NCBI GenBank assembly: GCA_010093685.1
Contig: MU006231.1
Location: forward strand, 978,428 to 1,042,427
Length of the DNA stretch: 64,000 nucleotides
Direction: 5' to 3'
Origin: Ophiobolus disseminans
Taxonomy: Eukaryota > Ascomycota > Dothideomycetes > Pleosporales > Phaeosphaeriaceae
In this document: in pieces, positions 10,659-22,337 of the stretch
How the letters are laid out: the number at the start of each line of letters is the position of its first letter
Numbering within the stretch: the first letter of the stretch is position 1
Notes under the pieces: generated by a model
The model's input: the letters and a program-made list of their open reading frames with translations, nothing else
What the model was told of the DNA's origin: nothing
Databases searched by the model: none
Made by a program: the position numbers and the translations under genes

Positions 10659-12559
10659 CTACGCCTTCTTGAACTGCTTCAACTTCTCCTGCACAGCCTT
10701 CTTGACATCAAATCCCTGCATGCCAGTCAAGCTTCCTCTCCTTCTTCGTTCCTCGATCTCTGCCTTGACCTCCCGTACAATCTCGTTAATCTCCGCTTCT
10801 GGATCATCCGCGATACCAAGCAGCGGAAATTTCTTGCTAGCAGTACTCTCATGGGAATTGGTTCTAGCTAGCGTCTCCTTTTCAACTTCTTCTCTCGCTG
10901 TCTTCTCGATCGCAGACTCGTCAACAGCCGGTGCTGGAGGCGCACGAGCAGCTTGAAGTTGCATAAGTTGCTTCCTGATTGGTAGGTTCTTCGAGAAGAC
11001 AGCGAAGGATGCGGCGACGCCAATGAGGGTGTAGAAATAGACGCGAGCCCAAACTTTAAGGGTGTCCGAGAAACCAAGCAGGATGAATGGAGCGACCACA
11101 TAGGCGAATACGACTTGGGTAAGAATAGTGGTAGCAATGTCGTAGATCTTTTTAGATGGCATTGAATCTTTGCCGTCAGGTGTGAGGAAGAGCGGTCGAA
11201 TGAGGCGGCGGCCATCTGAGGAGACGTTAGCATGTTGATAGCAGCTCCGAATACGCAAAGGCCACTTACTCTTTGCAACAGTCTGCACGAAAGCTGCAAG
11301 GACGAAGGTTAGATAGTAACCAGGGTAGAAACCGTGCCAGAAAGCACTCGTGACGAACGTCGCTAGGGTGGCCCTGAAACCAGGCTTCTTTCCCTTCGGT
11401 GTAACCCGGAGGTACATGTAATTCCTTAGCCAGTTGTTGGTGTTAATATTCCAGAATCCAAGATATGCACGAGCGTTTTGCGCAGTCTCAATCTCCCAAG
11501 GTTTGATGTTGGTGAGTCGATCCCACTTCGGGCGGCCGGTGGCCGGGTCAATGCCATTGTAGCCAATGCCACAGAGGATACATGCACCCTCGGACAAGGT
11601 CCAAACGCCATAATACTTCATGCGTGTGACGAGGCCAAGCATATATAGCTGCCAAATCCTACGGAAGAAGTTGTACTTCATGTATTCACCACCAAGGAAG
11701 AAAGCCGGATAATAGTATGCCGAGAATTTCAAGAAGGCAACAATCCAGAGCGTGCCGTAGATGACTTTGATAGCCGCAGGTGTACCACTACGCGGGATCT
11801 TGCGCTTCTTACGAGTTGCAGGAGCCTTGGAAGGGTCGGTGCCCGGGGGAAGAGTGAACATGGTGGTGGTGATATAGTCGCTGTAGTCGCAGTAGTCAAA
11901 GGCTGGCCCTGCCATCATGGCTGGGAAGAAAAAGACGTAGCCGGCATAGTCAAGAAGGTTCGGCATGGTCCTGACAGCGTGTTCTTTCTGAAAGTCGGAC
12001 AGCTCCGCTTCAGGCAAGCGGCCATCCTGCACATTCCAACAGAAAGCCGTCAATTTCATGACAAGAACCATTTGGGCCCCTGTAATGTCCAGCCTGGAAG
12101 AGTTGTTGACAGATTGGCGGATGATGTGGCTAAGAGACATGTGTCCCATGAGAAAGACAAATCCAATCCACGGCATATAGGGAGAATTGATCCTAGAGGC
12201 GATAAGGTAGGTACCACCTGCGCTGAAGATGAATGTGCGCAGGCCATCCCACAAGTCAAAGAGGCCGACCAAGTAGAACATGGAGACAGTTATCACAAAG
12301 GCGTTTTTCTTCCATGGCTCCTTGTCGGGTACTCGTTTGAGTGCGGCAGCTAGTGGATAGGATAGGTAAAAGGTGAAAACGAGCTTGACTGAGTTCTGTT
12401 AGTTGAACAGGGTAGTGGAAGAAGCTCCAGAAGACGTACGTTCGTCTGGGGACGTGCCGAGAGCACCGCCCACGTACTCGAATGCTAATATCGCCCGTTA
12501 GCCCATGCGTGGTCTTTTTGCGACCCTCTTCACTCACGCGCATTGATGTATGGCAGCAT
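10659..12559 (-). CDS. ALE1: Lysophospholipid acyltransferase, MBOAT family
   Basis: Four exons: 12559-12538, 12484-12440, 12388-11270 and 11215-10659, total 1743 nt and 580 residues. The protein starts MLPYINAPFEYVGGALGTSPDE. Multiple membrane helices follow; the MBOAT core has the Asn-containing WNINTNNWLRNYMYLR block and SAFWHGFYPGYYLTF with the catalytic His. The C-terminal 100 residues are charged and coiled-coil-like (EVKAEIEERRRRGSL). Yeast Ale1/Lpt1 is an ER enzyme that acylates lysophospholipids at sn-2 (Lands cycle and de novo synthesis). The last intron is 54 nt, a multiple of three, and can be read through without a stop, so the uninterrupted frame is misleading. It is divergent from CWC27. 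Confidence 0.93.
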
Positions 12560-12882
12560 CTTGCAAACCGGCACCCAATACACAGTCAGGTCAAGAATGT
12601 AGGGGGGTCAATCGAGTCGGTTCAGAGAGACGAGAGGCAATTTTATATGTTCGTTGTTCGCATCTTCAGGTATGGCAGCGTGCAAATGAGCGTGAAGCGT
12701 GGCTGGCGCAAAGGAAGCGTGTTCTGAGAGTTGACGACTGTGACGTCGGCGGGCAGCTCGGCAAATTGGCGCTAGCAGGGCCCCCATGCCATTTCGAGGC
12801 TCATGCTGCAGCTCTTGTGTCTTACTGGCAGGACTTGAATCTACAACACGACGCGATAGCACGGCAGTCGGCAGTCGCGAGG
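12560..12882. promoter_or_regulatory. Shared divergent promoter of ALE1 and CWC27
   Basis: The 323 bp between the two start codons must hold the promoters and 5' leaders of both genes. The frame of CWC27 stays open upstream of its start, but this extension is not conserved-looking and the family start (MSATYNLEP) is clear. I see no strong TATA box. Confidence 0.5.
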
Positions 12883-14382
12883 ATGAGCGCGACCTACAAC
12901 CTCGAGCCGAACCCGACGGCCAAAGTCCTGATCCACACGACGACGGGCGACCTGGAGCTCGAGCTCTTCGCGAAGCAGACGCCCGTGACATCGCGCAACT
13001 TCCTGCAGCTGTGTCTCGATGGCTACTACGACAACACCGTCTTCCACCGCCTGGTCAAAGGCTTCATCCTCCAGGGCGGCGATCCCACCGGCACTGGCCA
13101 GGGCGGCGAGAGCAGCTACGATGGCGAGCCCTTTGCCGACGAGTTCCACAGCCGCCTCAAGTATGCGCGCAGAGGCCTGCTGGGCATGGCAAACACGGGC
13201 AAAAAGGACGACAATGGCAGCCAGTTCTTCTTCACCCTGGCTGCGACGCCGGAACTGCAGGAGCGGAACACCATGTTCGGGCGCGTCGCTGGAGACACCA
13301 TCTACAACTTGATGAAGATGGCCGAGGCCGAGATCCGAGAGGGCAGCGACGACCAGCCAATGTACCCCACCAAGATCACAAGCACGGAGATTATCATAAA
13401 TCCATTCGAGGACATGGTCCAGAGAGCGCGCGTGGCACAACGGACGGAGCCAGAGGCGAGGCAGGCCAAGAAGCCGAAGCGGAAGGCCGGCAAGAACGTG
13501 CTCAGTTTTGGAGACGACGAGGGCGTTGCGGACCCGGCCCCTGTCGCGAAGAAGGCAAAGTACAACACCAAGCTCGTCAGTGGCGACCAAGCGCCGACAA
13601 AGGCACCTGAGCAGGAAAGAGCGATACCCATCCGCAAACCCACACGCAAGTCCCCATCGCCGTCATCGCCGCCCAAGCTTGCAAAAAAGGCCACGCCGAA
13701 GTCACCGCCGCGAGAGAAAGCGCGCACTCCACCTCCCCGAGAACTTTCGCCAGAGTCGGAGAAGCGCTCGAAGCTTGACCGTGTAAATGCACAGATAGCC
13801 GAGCTCAAGGCATCGATGAAGCGAAACACAGGCGCGCAGAACACAGAACCGGCCAAGAAGAAGTCTCTGCTAGAGTCCATGGTACCAACATCTACGACGC
13901 GAGGGCGGAAGCGAGGAACGGGTGTCACGGGTACCGCTCAGGAGCAGGCGACCTTGGACGTTCTATCCAAGTTCAAGTCCAAGCTTGAAAAGGCCGACCC
14001 AGCAGCAGCGCCAAGGATGCACTCGCCCGACCTACCCGAGAAGACAGCAAATGGAGACGGCGATGCCAACGGTAGCAAGCCAGTAGAAGAGGAAGAGGCC
14101 GAGGAAGCCAGCGCCTGCGACCTGCACTTCATAGTAGGGTGCCAGTCATGCACAGCGTGGGACAAACAGGAGGGGGAGGAGTCAGATGATGACACGGGCT
14201 GGATGGCGCATTCGTTGAGCTTTGCAAAAGACAGGCTGGGCAAGGATCTCGAGTGGAAGCGGAAGAATGAGGAGGAGCTGCTTGTCATTGACCCGCTCGA
14301 AGAAGCGAAGAGGCATAAGGCGGACGCGAAAGGGAAGAGGGAGTGGGATGACCCAAAAGGGAAAAAGAAGTTGAAGTCATAA
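12883..14382 (+). CDS. CWC27: Spliceosome-associated peptidyl-prolyl isomerase CWC27
   Basis: Single exon, 499 residues. The start is the ATG of MSATYNLEPNPTAKVLIHTTTGDLELELF, the typical CWC27/SDCCAG10 N-terminus. The cyclophilin domain spans roughly residues 12-175 with FHRLVKGFILQGGDPTGTGQGGES, GLLGMANTGKKDDNGSQFFFTL and NTMFGRV. CWC27-type cyclophilins often lack full isomerase activity: the usual active-site Trp region reads differently here. A long charged, Lys/Pro/Ser-rich tail follows, with helical segments (LDRVNAQIAELKASMKR) and a C-terminal conserved block with DDDTGWMAHSLSFAKD. The protein is a component of activated spliceosomes (Bact) with CWC22 and is nuclear. Confidence 0.93.
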   Translation: MSATYNLEPNPTAKVLIHTTTGDLELELFAKQTPVTSRNFLQLCLDGYYDNTVFHRLVKGFILQGGDPTGTGQGGESSYDGEPFADEFHSRLKYARRGLLGMANTGKKDDNGSQFFFTLAATPELQERNTMFGRVAGDTIYNLMKMAEAEIREGSDDQPMYPTKITSTEIIINPFEDMVQRARVAQRTEPEARQAKKPKRKAGKNVLSFGDDEGVADPAPVAKKAKYNTKLVSGDQAPTKAPEQERAIPIRKPTRKSPSPSSPPKLAKKATPKSPPREKARTPPPRELSPESEKRSKLDRVNAQIAELKASMKRNTGAQNTEPAKKKSLLESMVPTSTTRGRKRGTGVTGTAQEQATLDVLSKFKSKLEKADPAAAPRMHSPDLPEKTANGDGDANGSKPVEEEEAEEASACDLHFIVGCQSCTAWDKQEGEESDDDTGWMAHSLSFAKDRLGKDLEWKRKNEEELLVIDPLEEAKRHKADAKGKREWDDPKGKKKLKS

Positions 14383-15082
14383 GCTCTAGGTAAATAGGGT
14401 ACGCTGAAGTCCGAAGCTGTGATATCCACCGAAACATATGCAGATCCCTGTCACTCGAACGGCATAGTCTGAAGTCTTGCTCTCTGAAATTTCCTTGCTA
14501 TTACGTACAGGTGCCAGGTGCCAGGTGCCTTTGTATGTTTTATACTATCTCTTAACTTACTTGAGAGAAGGTGCGGGGTAAGAGTGTGTGGGGAGTGAAG
14601 AGTGTGGGTCAGAGCTGTGGACTGCTGTCGCGAACCCTGATTGAGGTCTCACTCTCACTTTTACCTCACGGCAATCGCCGCACGTGGATACAAGAACTGC
14701 CCTCTGGTTCATCCACCCTCTCTCTTCTACACGACCCTCAGCAGGATCATCTCCAACACAAGCAAACGCCGGCGCAACTTGGTCGGTGATACACACTCGA
14801 GCACCACATTCCAAAGCCCTTGTTCTACATATCTCGGGTCCCCTCTTCAAATCAACATCTTGTAGGTCTAGTATCCACTCTTGTAGGGTGCCAAAGCTGC
14901 TTAGCCAGCTTAGCAGTCTCACCACACAGCTCTACACATGTATTGCCCGCCTACTTCCTACTCCCTCTACACTTCGACTGCTCTCCCTATAGAATTAGCA
15001 CCTACTTGCGCGTCTTTTACAACCTCTCCACACTAATTGACGGGTTTCTAGCCGTACCAACACCGCAAATTGCGCCGTCAAG
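14383..15082. other. Intergenic / long 5' leader, no gene recognised
   Basis: About 700 bp between CWC27 and the next start codon. The right half is pyrimidine-rich (CT stretches at 14640-15060), a common feature of fungal promoters and leaders. A short duplicated GGTGCCA motif occurs at about 14511-14527. Open frames here have no protein character. Confidence 0.4.
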
Positions 15083-15570
15083 ATGCCCATCAACTGGCAT
15101 GATAAGGCCGTTCAGGACCGCCTTCTCACAGCTGTCATTGCCTCTGTCGACACCGTATGTCCGCATCTATCACCCTCTGAACATCTACCTCTCTAACACA
15201 CCACAAGGTCAAGCCCGCCGAGATTGCGCGCCTCTACGGCGGCGACATGACGTATCACGCCGTCGAGAAATATCTGCGCAAGTTCCGCAAAGAAGCCAAG
15301 GAAATGAAAACTGAAGCTGAAGGTCGCAAGGTTGCTGTTCCGAGTCCGGCGAAGTCGAGGGCCAAGAAGGTCGCCAATGCTAGTCCCATCAAGGCTGGTG
15401 AGTGCTTCGAAACATCCAAGTTGAAAACAAGTTGCTGAGTAGAACTAGGTGTCAAATCGGGTCGTGTTACCAAGAAGAAGAACACCTCGCCGGTCAAGGT
15501 CAAGCCAGAGGCTCTGGACGAGGAGTTGGGCTTTGGAGACGTTGATAGCAGCGGTGATAACGAGGGCTGA
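15083..15570 (+). CDS. Small basic nuclear-type protein with Myb/winged-helix-like N-terminus
   Basis: Three exons: 15083-15154, 15208-15397 and 15449-15570, total 384 nt and 127 residues. The N-terminal 60 residues (MPINWHDKAVQDRLLTAVIA, then KPAEIARLYGGDMTYHAVEKYLRKFRKEAKE) look like a compact helical DNA-binding fold of the kind found in many short fungal proteins. The middle is Lys/Ala/Ser/Pro-rich like a histone H1 tail, and the end is acidic (DEELGFGDVDSSGDNEG). No function is known to me. Chromatin or DNA binding is an inference from composition. Confidence 0.7.
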
Positions 15571-15978
15571 GGATACACGTTTGCTGGCAGTGAGGATATA
15601 CAGGAGGAAGTCTAAGCGCTTGCGACCGCGTAATGCGAAGCGGAAGTAATGGAGTCGTGATCCAGCTTGAACAATAGGTGGAATGATGGTTAGGTCCGAA
15701 AAGAGAAGCATGGATGGGCCTGTCTAAGTGCTCTCAACATCGAGCTTGGAGTTCTGGCCTGCAACTGGATAATGGAGTTTCGAATGCAACTGGACATACT
15801 GTGCTCGGCCGTGTGCGAGACACATACGTAAAGGAATACAGCCTATACTATGCCTTGTGTAAACCTTGCGAACTAAATGAGTACCCTCCGGAGAGCCAAA
15901 CACTCAGGACCGTATTCATTGAACACTACATACCCCAATACCATTTGGTCTTCTTTACCATAGTTACAGGGTCTATGA
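15571..15978. other. Convergent 3' intergenic interval
   Basis: About 400 bp between the stop codons of the small basic protein gene and the GMC oxidoreductase gene. I see no gene in it; both transcripts must end here. Confidence 0.5.
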
Positions 15979-18032
15979 TCAATAGTTCTGACCGAGTACA
16001 TCATCCGTTGCCTTCTCGCTCAACATCATTGTCGGAAGCACTGGGAAACCTCCCGGCACCTTGGGAAAGCTGCTAGCATCCACCACCCTCAGACTCTCAA
16101 CGCCACGAACGCGAAATTTGCTGTCAAGTACAGCAAACTTATCACCGTCCGCACCAATCCTGGCACTGCTACTAGCATGATGGCTGTACGCCTGCTCCTT
16201 GATATACGTCTTTTGCGACGCGACAGTGCAGTTTTGCTTGCCTATCGCACCCTTGCACGGATGTACCTCATTGAAGGGGCCAAGAGAGTTGGGTTCAGAA
16301 GGATCTACCTTGGAGAGCCAAGAGCGTACCCACTCAATGCCTTCATAGATGGCTTGTAGATCTTTGTCGGCGCCATCTTTGAAGAAATTGAAGTTGATGG
16401 CCGGAACATCGCGAGGGTCAGCAGAGCGCAGTTCGACCACACCAGCTTGAGAGCGCGGATTCATGTGCACAAGAGCGCACTCGTACTGGCTAGGGCCAAA
16501 GGTCTCGTTGAAGAACGGAGGGCGATTCGGGAAGCCGGGCCAGAAGCCCTCGAAGTAGAATGAACCACACCACATGTAAATATCGCGTATAGCGCCTTGA
16601 GATGTCTTCCAGAAGTTGGGGAAGATCTCCGACATGCCGGTGACCGCGCGTTGGCCAAGTGACAAAATGCTTCCCTCGTAGTTATCAGCCATCTGCTGTC
16701 CGACACCTGGGCTATCAACGAGGACTGGAATATCGAACTTCTTGAGCTGTTCCTTTGGACCGATTCCAGAGAGCATGAGCAGTTGAGGCGAATTGAAAGC
16801 ACCTCCTGAGATGATGACCTCCTTTGAAGCGAACACTTTGCCCGAGATGCCCTTATCGGCTGCATTGTATCGTGGATCAGCGCTGTACATACTCTTACCC
16901 TGTAGGTATTCAACGCCGACAGCCTTGGGCTTCTTGCCTGTCTTGTCGAAAATAACCTTTGTCGCAAGCGTATGGAGTGAAATTGTGAGCGGATACTTGC
17001 CTGACGCAGCCGTGTCGCGAGCGTAGTATCCTGGCGATGAGCGACGTCCGTTGGGATTGATGTGGCTCACGCCGCCAAACGGTCCGACCAATTCGTCGCG
17101 GTTCGGCTGGTTGCCATTCATGTCGCGTTGCAGGAGGCTGGACGTATCCGCAACACTGAATCCAGCGGCTTGGGCTGCGAGGGAGCTGAGCTGTTTGGCA
17201 TCCGCGCTGGTGGTGTAGCCGGGGTCCAGCATAGTCATGTCCAGCCAACCATTGTGGCCATGCTCAGAGGTGCTGTTGTAGTGTACTTTTTCGAGGCGGA
17301 TGAGGTACTTGCGCATGTTCTCGTGCGACCATGATGCGTCTCCAGTCATCTCGGCTATCTCATCCCAATCGGCATCGTTGGGGTTCATAGTGAGGCCTGT
17401 GCTCGGTCAGATATGAGGGACAATGTTCTTCACACTGACTTACATCCATTGTGCATAGCACAGCCACCCAGTGTCCCCGCACGAGGATAGTACTGTAGGT
17501 CTGTTAGGGCATTATCATGAAGAGTCCCTTTGCATAATACGTACAATTCCTTCCACCTTTGCGCCTGCTGGAGGATCGATACCGACATAGAACCCTCCGT
17601 CTGCCTTGCGCCATGTCCGATGAAGATACCTTGCCTCTTGAGCTTCATCGTCGGAATGTTTGACAAAGAAGTCCCTATTCATCTTAGCATAGTTCCAGAT
17701 GGCGCTGAGCTTGAGACATACCACCGCGTTGCTGGATCATTTCCAGCGGCGTTGAAGTTGATCCATTGGCTTACGTTGAGCTATGTGAAGGTGATCAGCC
17801 AATGTTAAATTTCTTCACGACTGCGTATATTCACGTTTTCTGTCTGATCATCGCCAGCCTCTAGTAACAACACTGAATGCCCAGCTCGCGCGAGGTTAGA
17901 AGCAATAGGTCCTCCTCCCGGGCCCGAACCTACAACGATGTACTCGAAGGTCTTGTTGTCGATCGACGCTGCCGCAAATGCCTTCGCACTCAGCAATGCA
18001 ACCAATGAAGCTAGAGAAAAGAGAGGAGCCAT
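15979..18032 (-). CDS. Secreted GMC-family FAD oxidoreductase
   Basis: Five exons: 18032-17835, 17780-17722, 17674-17545, 17492-17444 and 17396-15979, total 1854 nt and 617 residues. A signal peptide (MAPLFSLASLVALLSAKAFA) precedes the FAD-binding VGSGPGGGPIASNLARAG and LLLEAG. PRAGTLGGCAMHNG is GMC signature 1 and GGAFNSPQLLMLSGIG is signature 2. YSHHASSS carries the active-site His pair, and VDASSFPKVPGGFPVLPTMMLSEKA is the C-terminal FAD block. The family includes glucose/alcohol/aryl-alcohol oxidases and cellobiose dehydrogenase flavodomains; the exact substrate is not evident. Multiple NxS/T sites support secretion. The tiny exons 2 and 4 (59 and 49 nt) were placed by frame continuity; the joined DPATRW-DFFVKH sequence fits the family. 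Confidence 0.9.
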
Positions 18033-19046
18033 GACGAAGAGAGTTGTTCAGCAACCAGTAAAAAATCTTACACTTGAGCGACACGACGGTGTACTTAAGC
18101 TGAAGTGCAGATATTTTTCGCTTCACCTTGTGAATGTGGGTGCAAATGCTCAATGCGTTGTATTACCGGATATGCAGGCGCAGAGTGTCTTGTTCTATCG
18201 GCATTAGGGCAACGAGAAACAAGAAAAACTTCTGAACATGGCGACTTCATGTCTATACAGACATGCTGCACGGTTTGGCCAATGATACCAACTGTGGTGG
18301 TCACGTATATATTATACAGGGCTCCCTTGTCGGAAGGTTCCAGGCGCTTTACGCCCGACTGCAAGGACCCGGGCCTAGTTTTTCTGCGGCAGAATGTCTC
18401 ATCCCGAATGATATTGCGTGCAGGGTGTGGATCGGGTTCTTGGATGCGGGTTTCCCGGTCTAAGGTTTATCAGGAGAAATGGTGTGGATGAACAAATTAT
18501 TCATGCAATGAAAGCAAAGGTGGGTTGAGGAATGAAAATCGCCGGCGGTTAGCAACATAGAAATGGAAAGACAAGTATTTAGTAAGTAGTGAGGTAGAGG
18601 TTATTCAGAACGTTTACATTTGCCTAATAGAAAATTACCAGGGCCTATTATGTAAGCCGCGCTACATTGTTCAGTAATCTGTTGAGCGAGGGCACTTGAG
18701 GGTAAGTCGCCCGTGCGCGAGGCTTGACGGCGACTTAGACGCTCTCTGTGTCAACTAAACTCATTATATGGCCCCTGACATCTGCAAATATTGTTCGAAT
18801 GTAGCCACAGGTCGTAAAACATGCTCTTGTTTGCGCTTCGACGTGCAGATAGTGGGGCCTCCAACATGTGGGGTGCTTGCTGACCGGTGAATTTGGAGAA
18901 TAGCCTATTGCCCAGCATATCGAGTACATACTGAGAAATCGTTGAGAAGTACTTCTATAGTATCGGCCGAGCGAGCGATTTACGGTGGGCAGGAGAGAAG
19001 GATACTCGAGATTGGGTGTGCGAATTCTGCATCAGAGCAGATTGAT
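18033..19046. other. Intergenic, no gene recognised
   Basis: About 1 kb holding the promoter of the GMC oxidoreductase gene and the 3' end of the carboxypeptidase gene. Frames on both strands are short and compositionally random. Confidence 0.5.
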
Positions 19047-21306
19047 TCACCATAGCGTCACCAAACTCCCAAACACTACTGTGAGAATGGCACATCCAAT
19101 GAGACCTAGGTCAAATCTCAACAGCGGTCCGCTTCTTATGAGAGAGCTAGCAGCACCAGTGTGTTGAGCTGGATTGGACTCAATCGGTGAAGGTTTTACA
19201 GTACCGTTTCCAGGTCCTGTCCCATTGCTCACCAGTCCAGGAAACAGAAAGCTCGTGTTCGCATCAATGACAATCCAATTCTTCACAAGAGCAGTACCGT
19301 TCATGACCGTCTTCCATTGCTCCTCGGTGCATTGATCCCTATCGAGCACATAACACTGCGATCCGGGAAGCGTTACGGGCTTGTTGGTGATGTTGGATAC
19401 ATCATTTGGCCCCTTGGAAGCGTAGCCGGGGGTTTCAATGGTTGAGATCTTGCCTGTCGCGATGTCATAGTTGAACAAAGCGCGTTGGAAGATCCTGAAG
19501 GCAGTCTCAGGCTGATATGCGGGTACCTCGACTCTGTCAGAAATCGTGACATATATAGCTCGTCTACGTTACTTACCTCGTGGCCTGCTTCGTACACTCG
19601 CGTAAAGGATAGGTTGCCATACTGGCGCACTTGCCCGCCAACATACGTATCATTCACAACAACATCTGCGTAGCCAGCTGCCGCAAACGATTTAGCGTTT
19701 TCATAAGGGATCGCAAGGGAGAGCAACTCGCCGCCATACCAATTACAGGCATAGTCTCGGTCGCCGTAGATGAGCGTGACTTTGATTCCTGCCTCAAGCA
19801 AGTATGCAAGATCTTCTTTCCAACCAGGGCGCGGGTAATCCCCAATATTACGGAAGGCTCGTGCAACAGCCGAGTTTGACTGTGTCCAATTGAGGGGTAC
19901 GCCTAGTTCTGACTGTATGTGAGGCTGATTCAGCCAGCCAACGTACCACGGAGGTGGAAACGATGCGGCGCCGGGTGCAGAAACGTCATAGTAATTGAGA
20001 TCAGTGTCGAAGTAGGGATCCCGTATGTTCGCCGAACAGAAAGTCTCTGCAGCTGCGCACGCCGTATTCACTGACTCGTTGAAACCTTGATTCGTGGGGT
20101 CATATATTAGGCTGAGATTTCGACATACTTCGATTTGATCCAAGCAGCCGCCGGCACGGTAGAGATCGTCGAGTACTCCTTCATAGCGAGACTCATTGAC
20201 GGCTTTGATACCATAGGTATTGTTGAACATCATCTTTGGGTAGGCAGGCCATTGCACGTACCGATCAATGCAGCCGTTGATGATAAGAAGTGTGTCGAGA
20301 TGCAGAAGATGCGTTTGGCCAACCTCGTTCCAGGTACCGTTCAGAATCCGCTCGTTCTGCTCCTGGAAGTATGCTGCAAACGCTGGTCCGTAACGGCCGC
20401 CATAGCTCTCCGTGGCTATGGATATCCTGTTGTCGTTTGGCTTATGCTGTACAGGTCGAAAAATATGAGATCAACGTGTCATACATTCATCTCTGGCACT
20501 GACGCTTACCTGTGGAAATTCCTGAAACCACACCTGAGCAAAATGCCAGAGCGCCCGTGCTGAGTTCTCGGTCCCGCGTGTGGTGAGATTGTAGTTTTCA
20601 CTGGGGTATGTTCCCACGTAGAATGAGTTGTTCTGTGCAGGGATGCCGTTCGAGAAGTTGGCCACTCGCACAGCGCCCGTGTCGATATTGTACGTGATGT
20701 TGGTCAGCTTGTCGTAGCTCAAGCCCACCTGTACGGGCTGGTCAAGGTACAACATGTTGACTAAATAGTGTTTCTTTCAGTTCATGCACGATTCCATAGA
20801 TGGGATCTAAACTGGCATACCTTCATTGTTCCATGACCACTCGTTCGTAGTCGTAGAATTCGAATCAGTATTAATCCAGCAGGGTCCATGCTCTCTCAGG
20901 AGGCCGACCATTGAAGAGCTCCCAGGGCCGCCATTCATCCATATGCTGAGCGGTGCATTCGCGGGATCCTTTCTTGATTCAAAGAACCAGAAGAATGTAT
21001 TGATCTCATATGTCTGGGCCTGTACGCCAAGATCTGCAAGGGCTCCAGCAGGCAGACTTACATAGCCCGAGTAACTGCGCACACCTTCAGTGGTCTCGCA
21101 GAGGTCATTCTAGTATCGGCATTAGTGGGTAAGCAATCGTATTTTTGCCCTGTTTAGGGTATTACCTCTTTGTAAGAGATTCGGATGCCTTCTTCAATCT
21201 GCGATTCTAGTACGGTCACATCTGTGGGTGTCGCCGGGAATTGGGCGGCAATGATCCAGAACAATTTTCCGATCGTACAGAAGAAGAGAACGCTTCGAGG
21301 GAGCAT
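19047..21306 (-). CDS. Serine carboxypeptidase (peptidase S10), probably membrane- or GPI-anchored
   Basis: Five exons: 21306-21166, 21109-20821, 20760-20510, 20440-19577 and 19526-19047, total 2025 nt and 674 residues. A hydrophobic N-terminus (MLPRSVLFFCTIGKLFWIIAA) is a signal peptide. Family motifs are complete: SIWMNGGPGSSSM (oxyanion/substrate site), ATESYGGRYGP (nucleophile Ser), YGDRDYACNW (catalytic Asp) and EAGHEVPAYQP (catalytic His). A Ser/Thr/Pro/Gly-rich stretch (NGTGPGNGTVKPSPIE) leads to a hydrophobic end (FDLGLIGCAILTVVFGSLVTLW), which suggests a GPI signal or tail anchor rather than a vacuolar enzyme. There are many glycosylation sites. The intron after EAGHE is supported because reading on loses the family sequence. 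Confidence 0.9.
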
Positions 21307-22337
21307 CCTTGCCGTACGTATAGAAGAAAGTCTTGCTAAACAACTGGCAAAGTCTCTTGGTAAGTCGTGAAAGCAGGAAAAAGATCAAGCCTGGCGACTA
21401 CATTAACGCATATAAGAGTTGTTCTAAATCCTAAAAACTCTCTGTCGACAGACAGAGTAATATATCTTTATTTCTTGCTTTCGCGACTTACCGGGAGAGA
21501 GTCTACGCCGCATCACCCCAGCCTTTGTATCTCCGCATTCTGATTATCCGCAAGGCCCATCGCGTTTGTACATAGCGAGCTGCCTTGTTTGGCCCTAGCG
21601 CAGGAATGATCGCAGGCACGAAACTCGAGGTAGCCAGTCGATGACGTCGATCTCTGGTGTGGTGGGCGGGGAACGCTGCACGGCCAAGACTCTTCAGAAG
21701 CTTTCTGATTCTTGTCGCAGTCTGTACAGTAAGCTTTCGGAAGAACGCGGCTATTTTCGATACGGTATCCTTATGCTGCGCACTAGTCGATGAGCAAGGT
21801 CGGATGCCTGGAGACAAGGGCCCTTGGAATATTTCCATTCATCATCATCAGCTATGACGCAATGATGCCAGTCTTTCGTATGGAGCTTGGGACAATGCAT
21901 CTACAAAATCTATCGTGGTGATCTGACGTATTAGTACAAAGAAAAGAAAGTAGTGAACACGGAGGTGCGAGCTTTCTCCACGTCTCACTAGTGTGTGAAT
22001 CCCAACGTTGCTGCCTAATGGTAACATACCTATAGCGGTCTTCGAGTCCACAACACCGTAGCGCTTCTTGCATACCTACAACACGATTTCCCTATCCAGT
22101 ATTCCCGCAGAAATTCTCAGCTAAATCGCTGGTCACCTTTCCACAGCATTCCTCAAATTCTCAGACGACGGACTTTGCAACCTCCGCCTAAGGTGTCGTT
22201 TTATCAGTCTCAAAACCCAATACTCGTTCGCACAAGCCGCGTTCTCCACTCTGATCATCGATCTGCACCCACAAGCCCTTCAGCAATGGCTGAGCATCTG
22301 CTGACACCCCAAATATGGCGTAGCAGCGAAACGGATC
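21307..22337. other. Intergenic, no gene recognised
   Basis: About 1 kb upstream of the carboxypeptidase. A short inverted motif, ACTCTCTGTCGACAGACAGAG near 21437, includes the palindrome CTGTCGACAG. No coding signal. Confidence 0.4.

Noticed and set aside
10659..12296. Reading ALE1 as a single uninterrupted exon starting at 12296
   Set aside because: The 54-nt intron at 11216-11269 has clean splice sites and gives family sequence when removed, and three upstream pieces add the conserved N-terminus.
12841..13590. 249-codon minus-strand frame opposite CWC27
   Set aside because: Antisense shadow of the conserved cyclophilin domain caused by codon bias.
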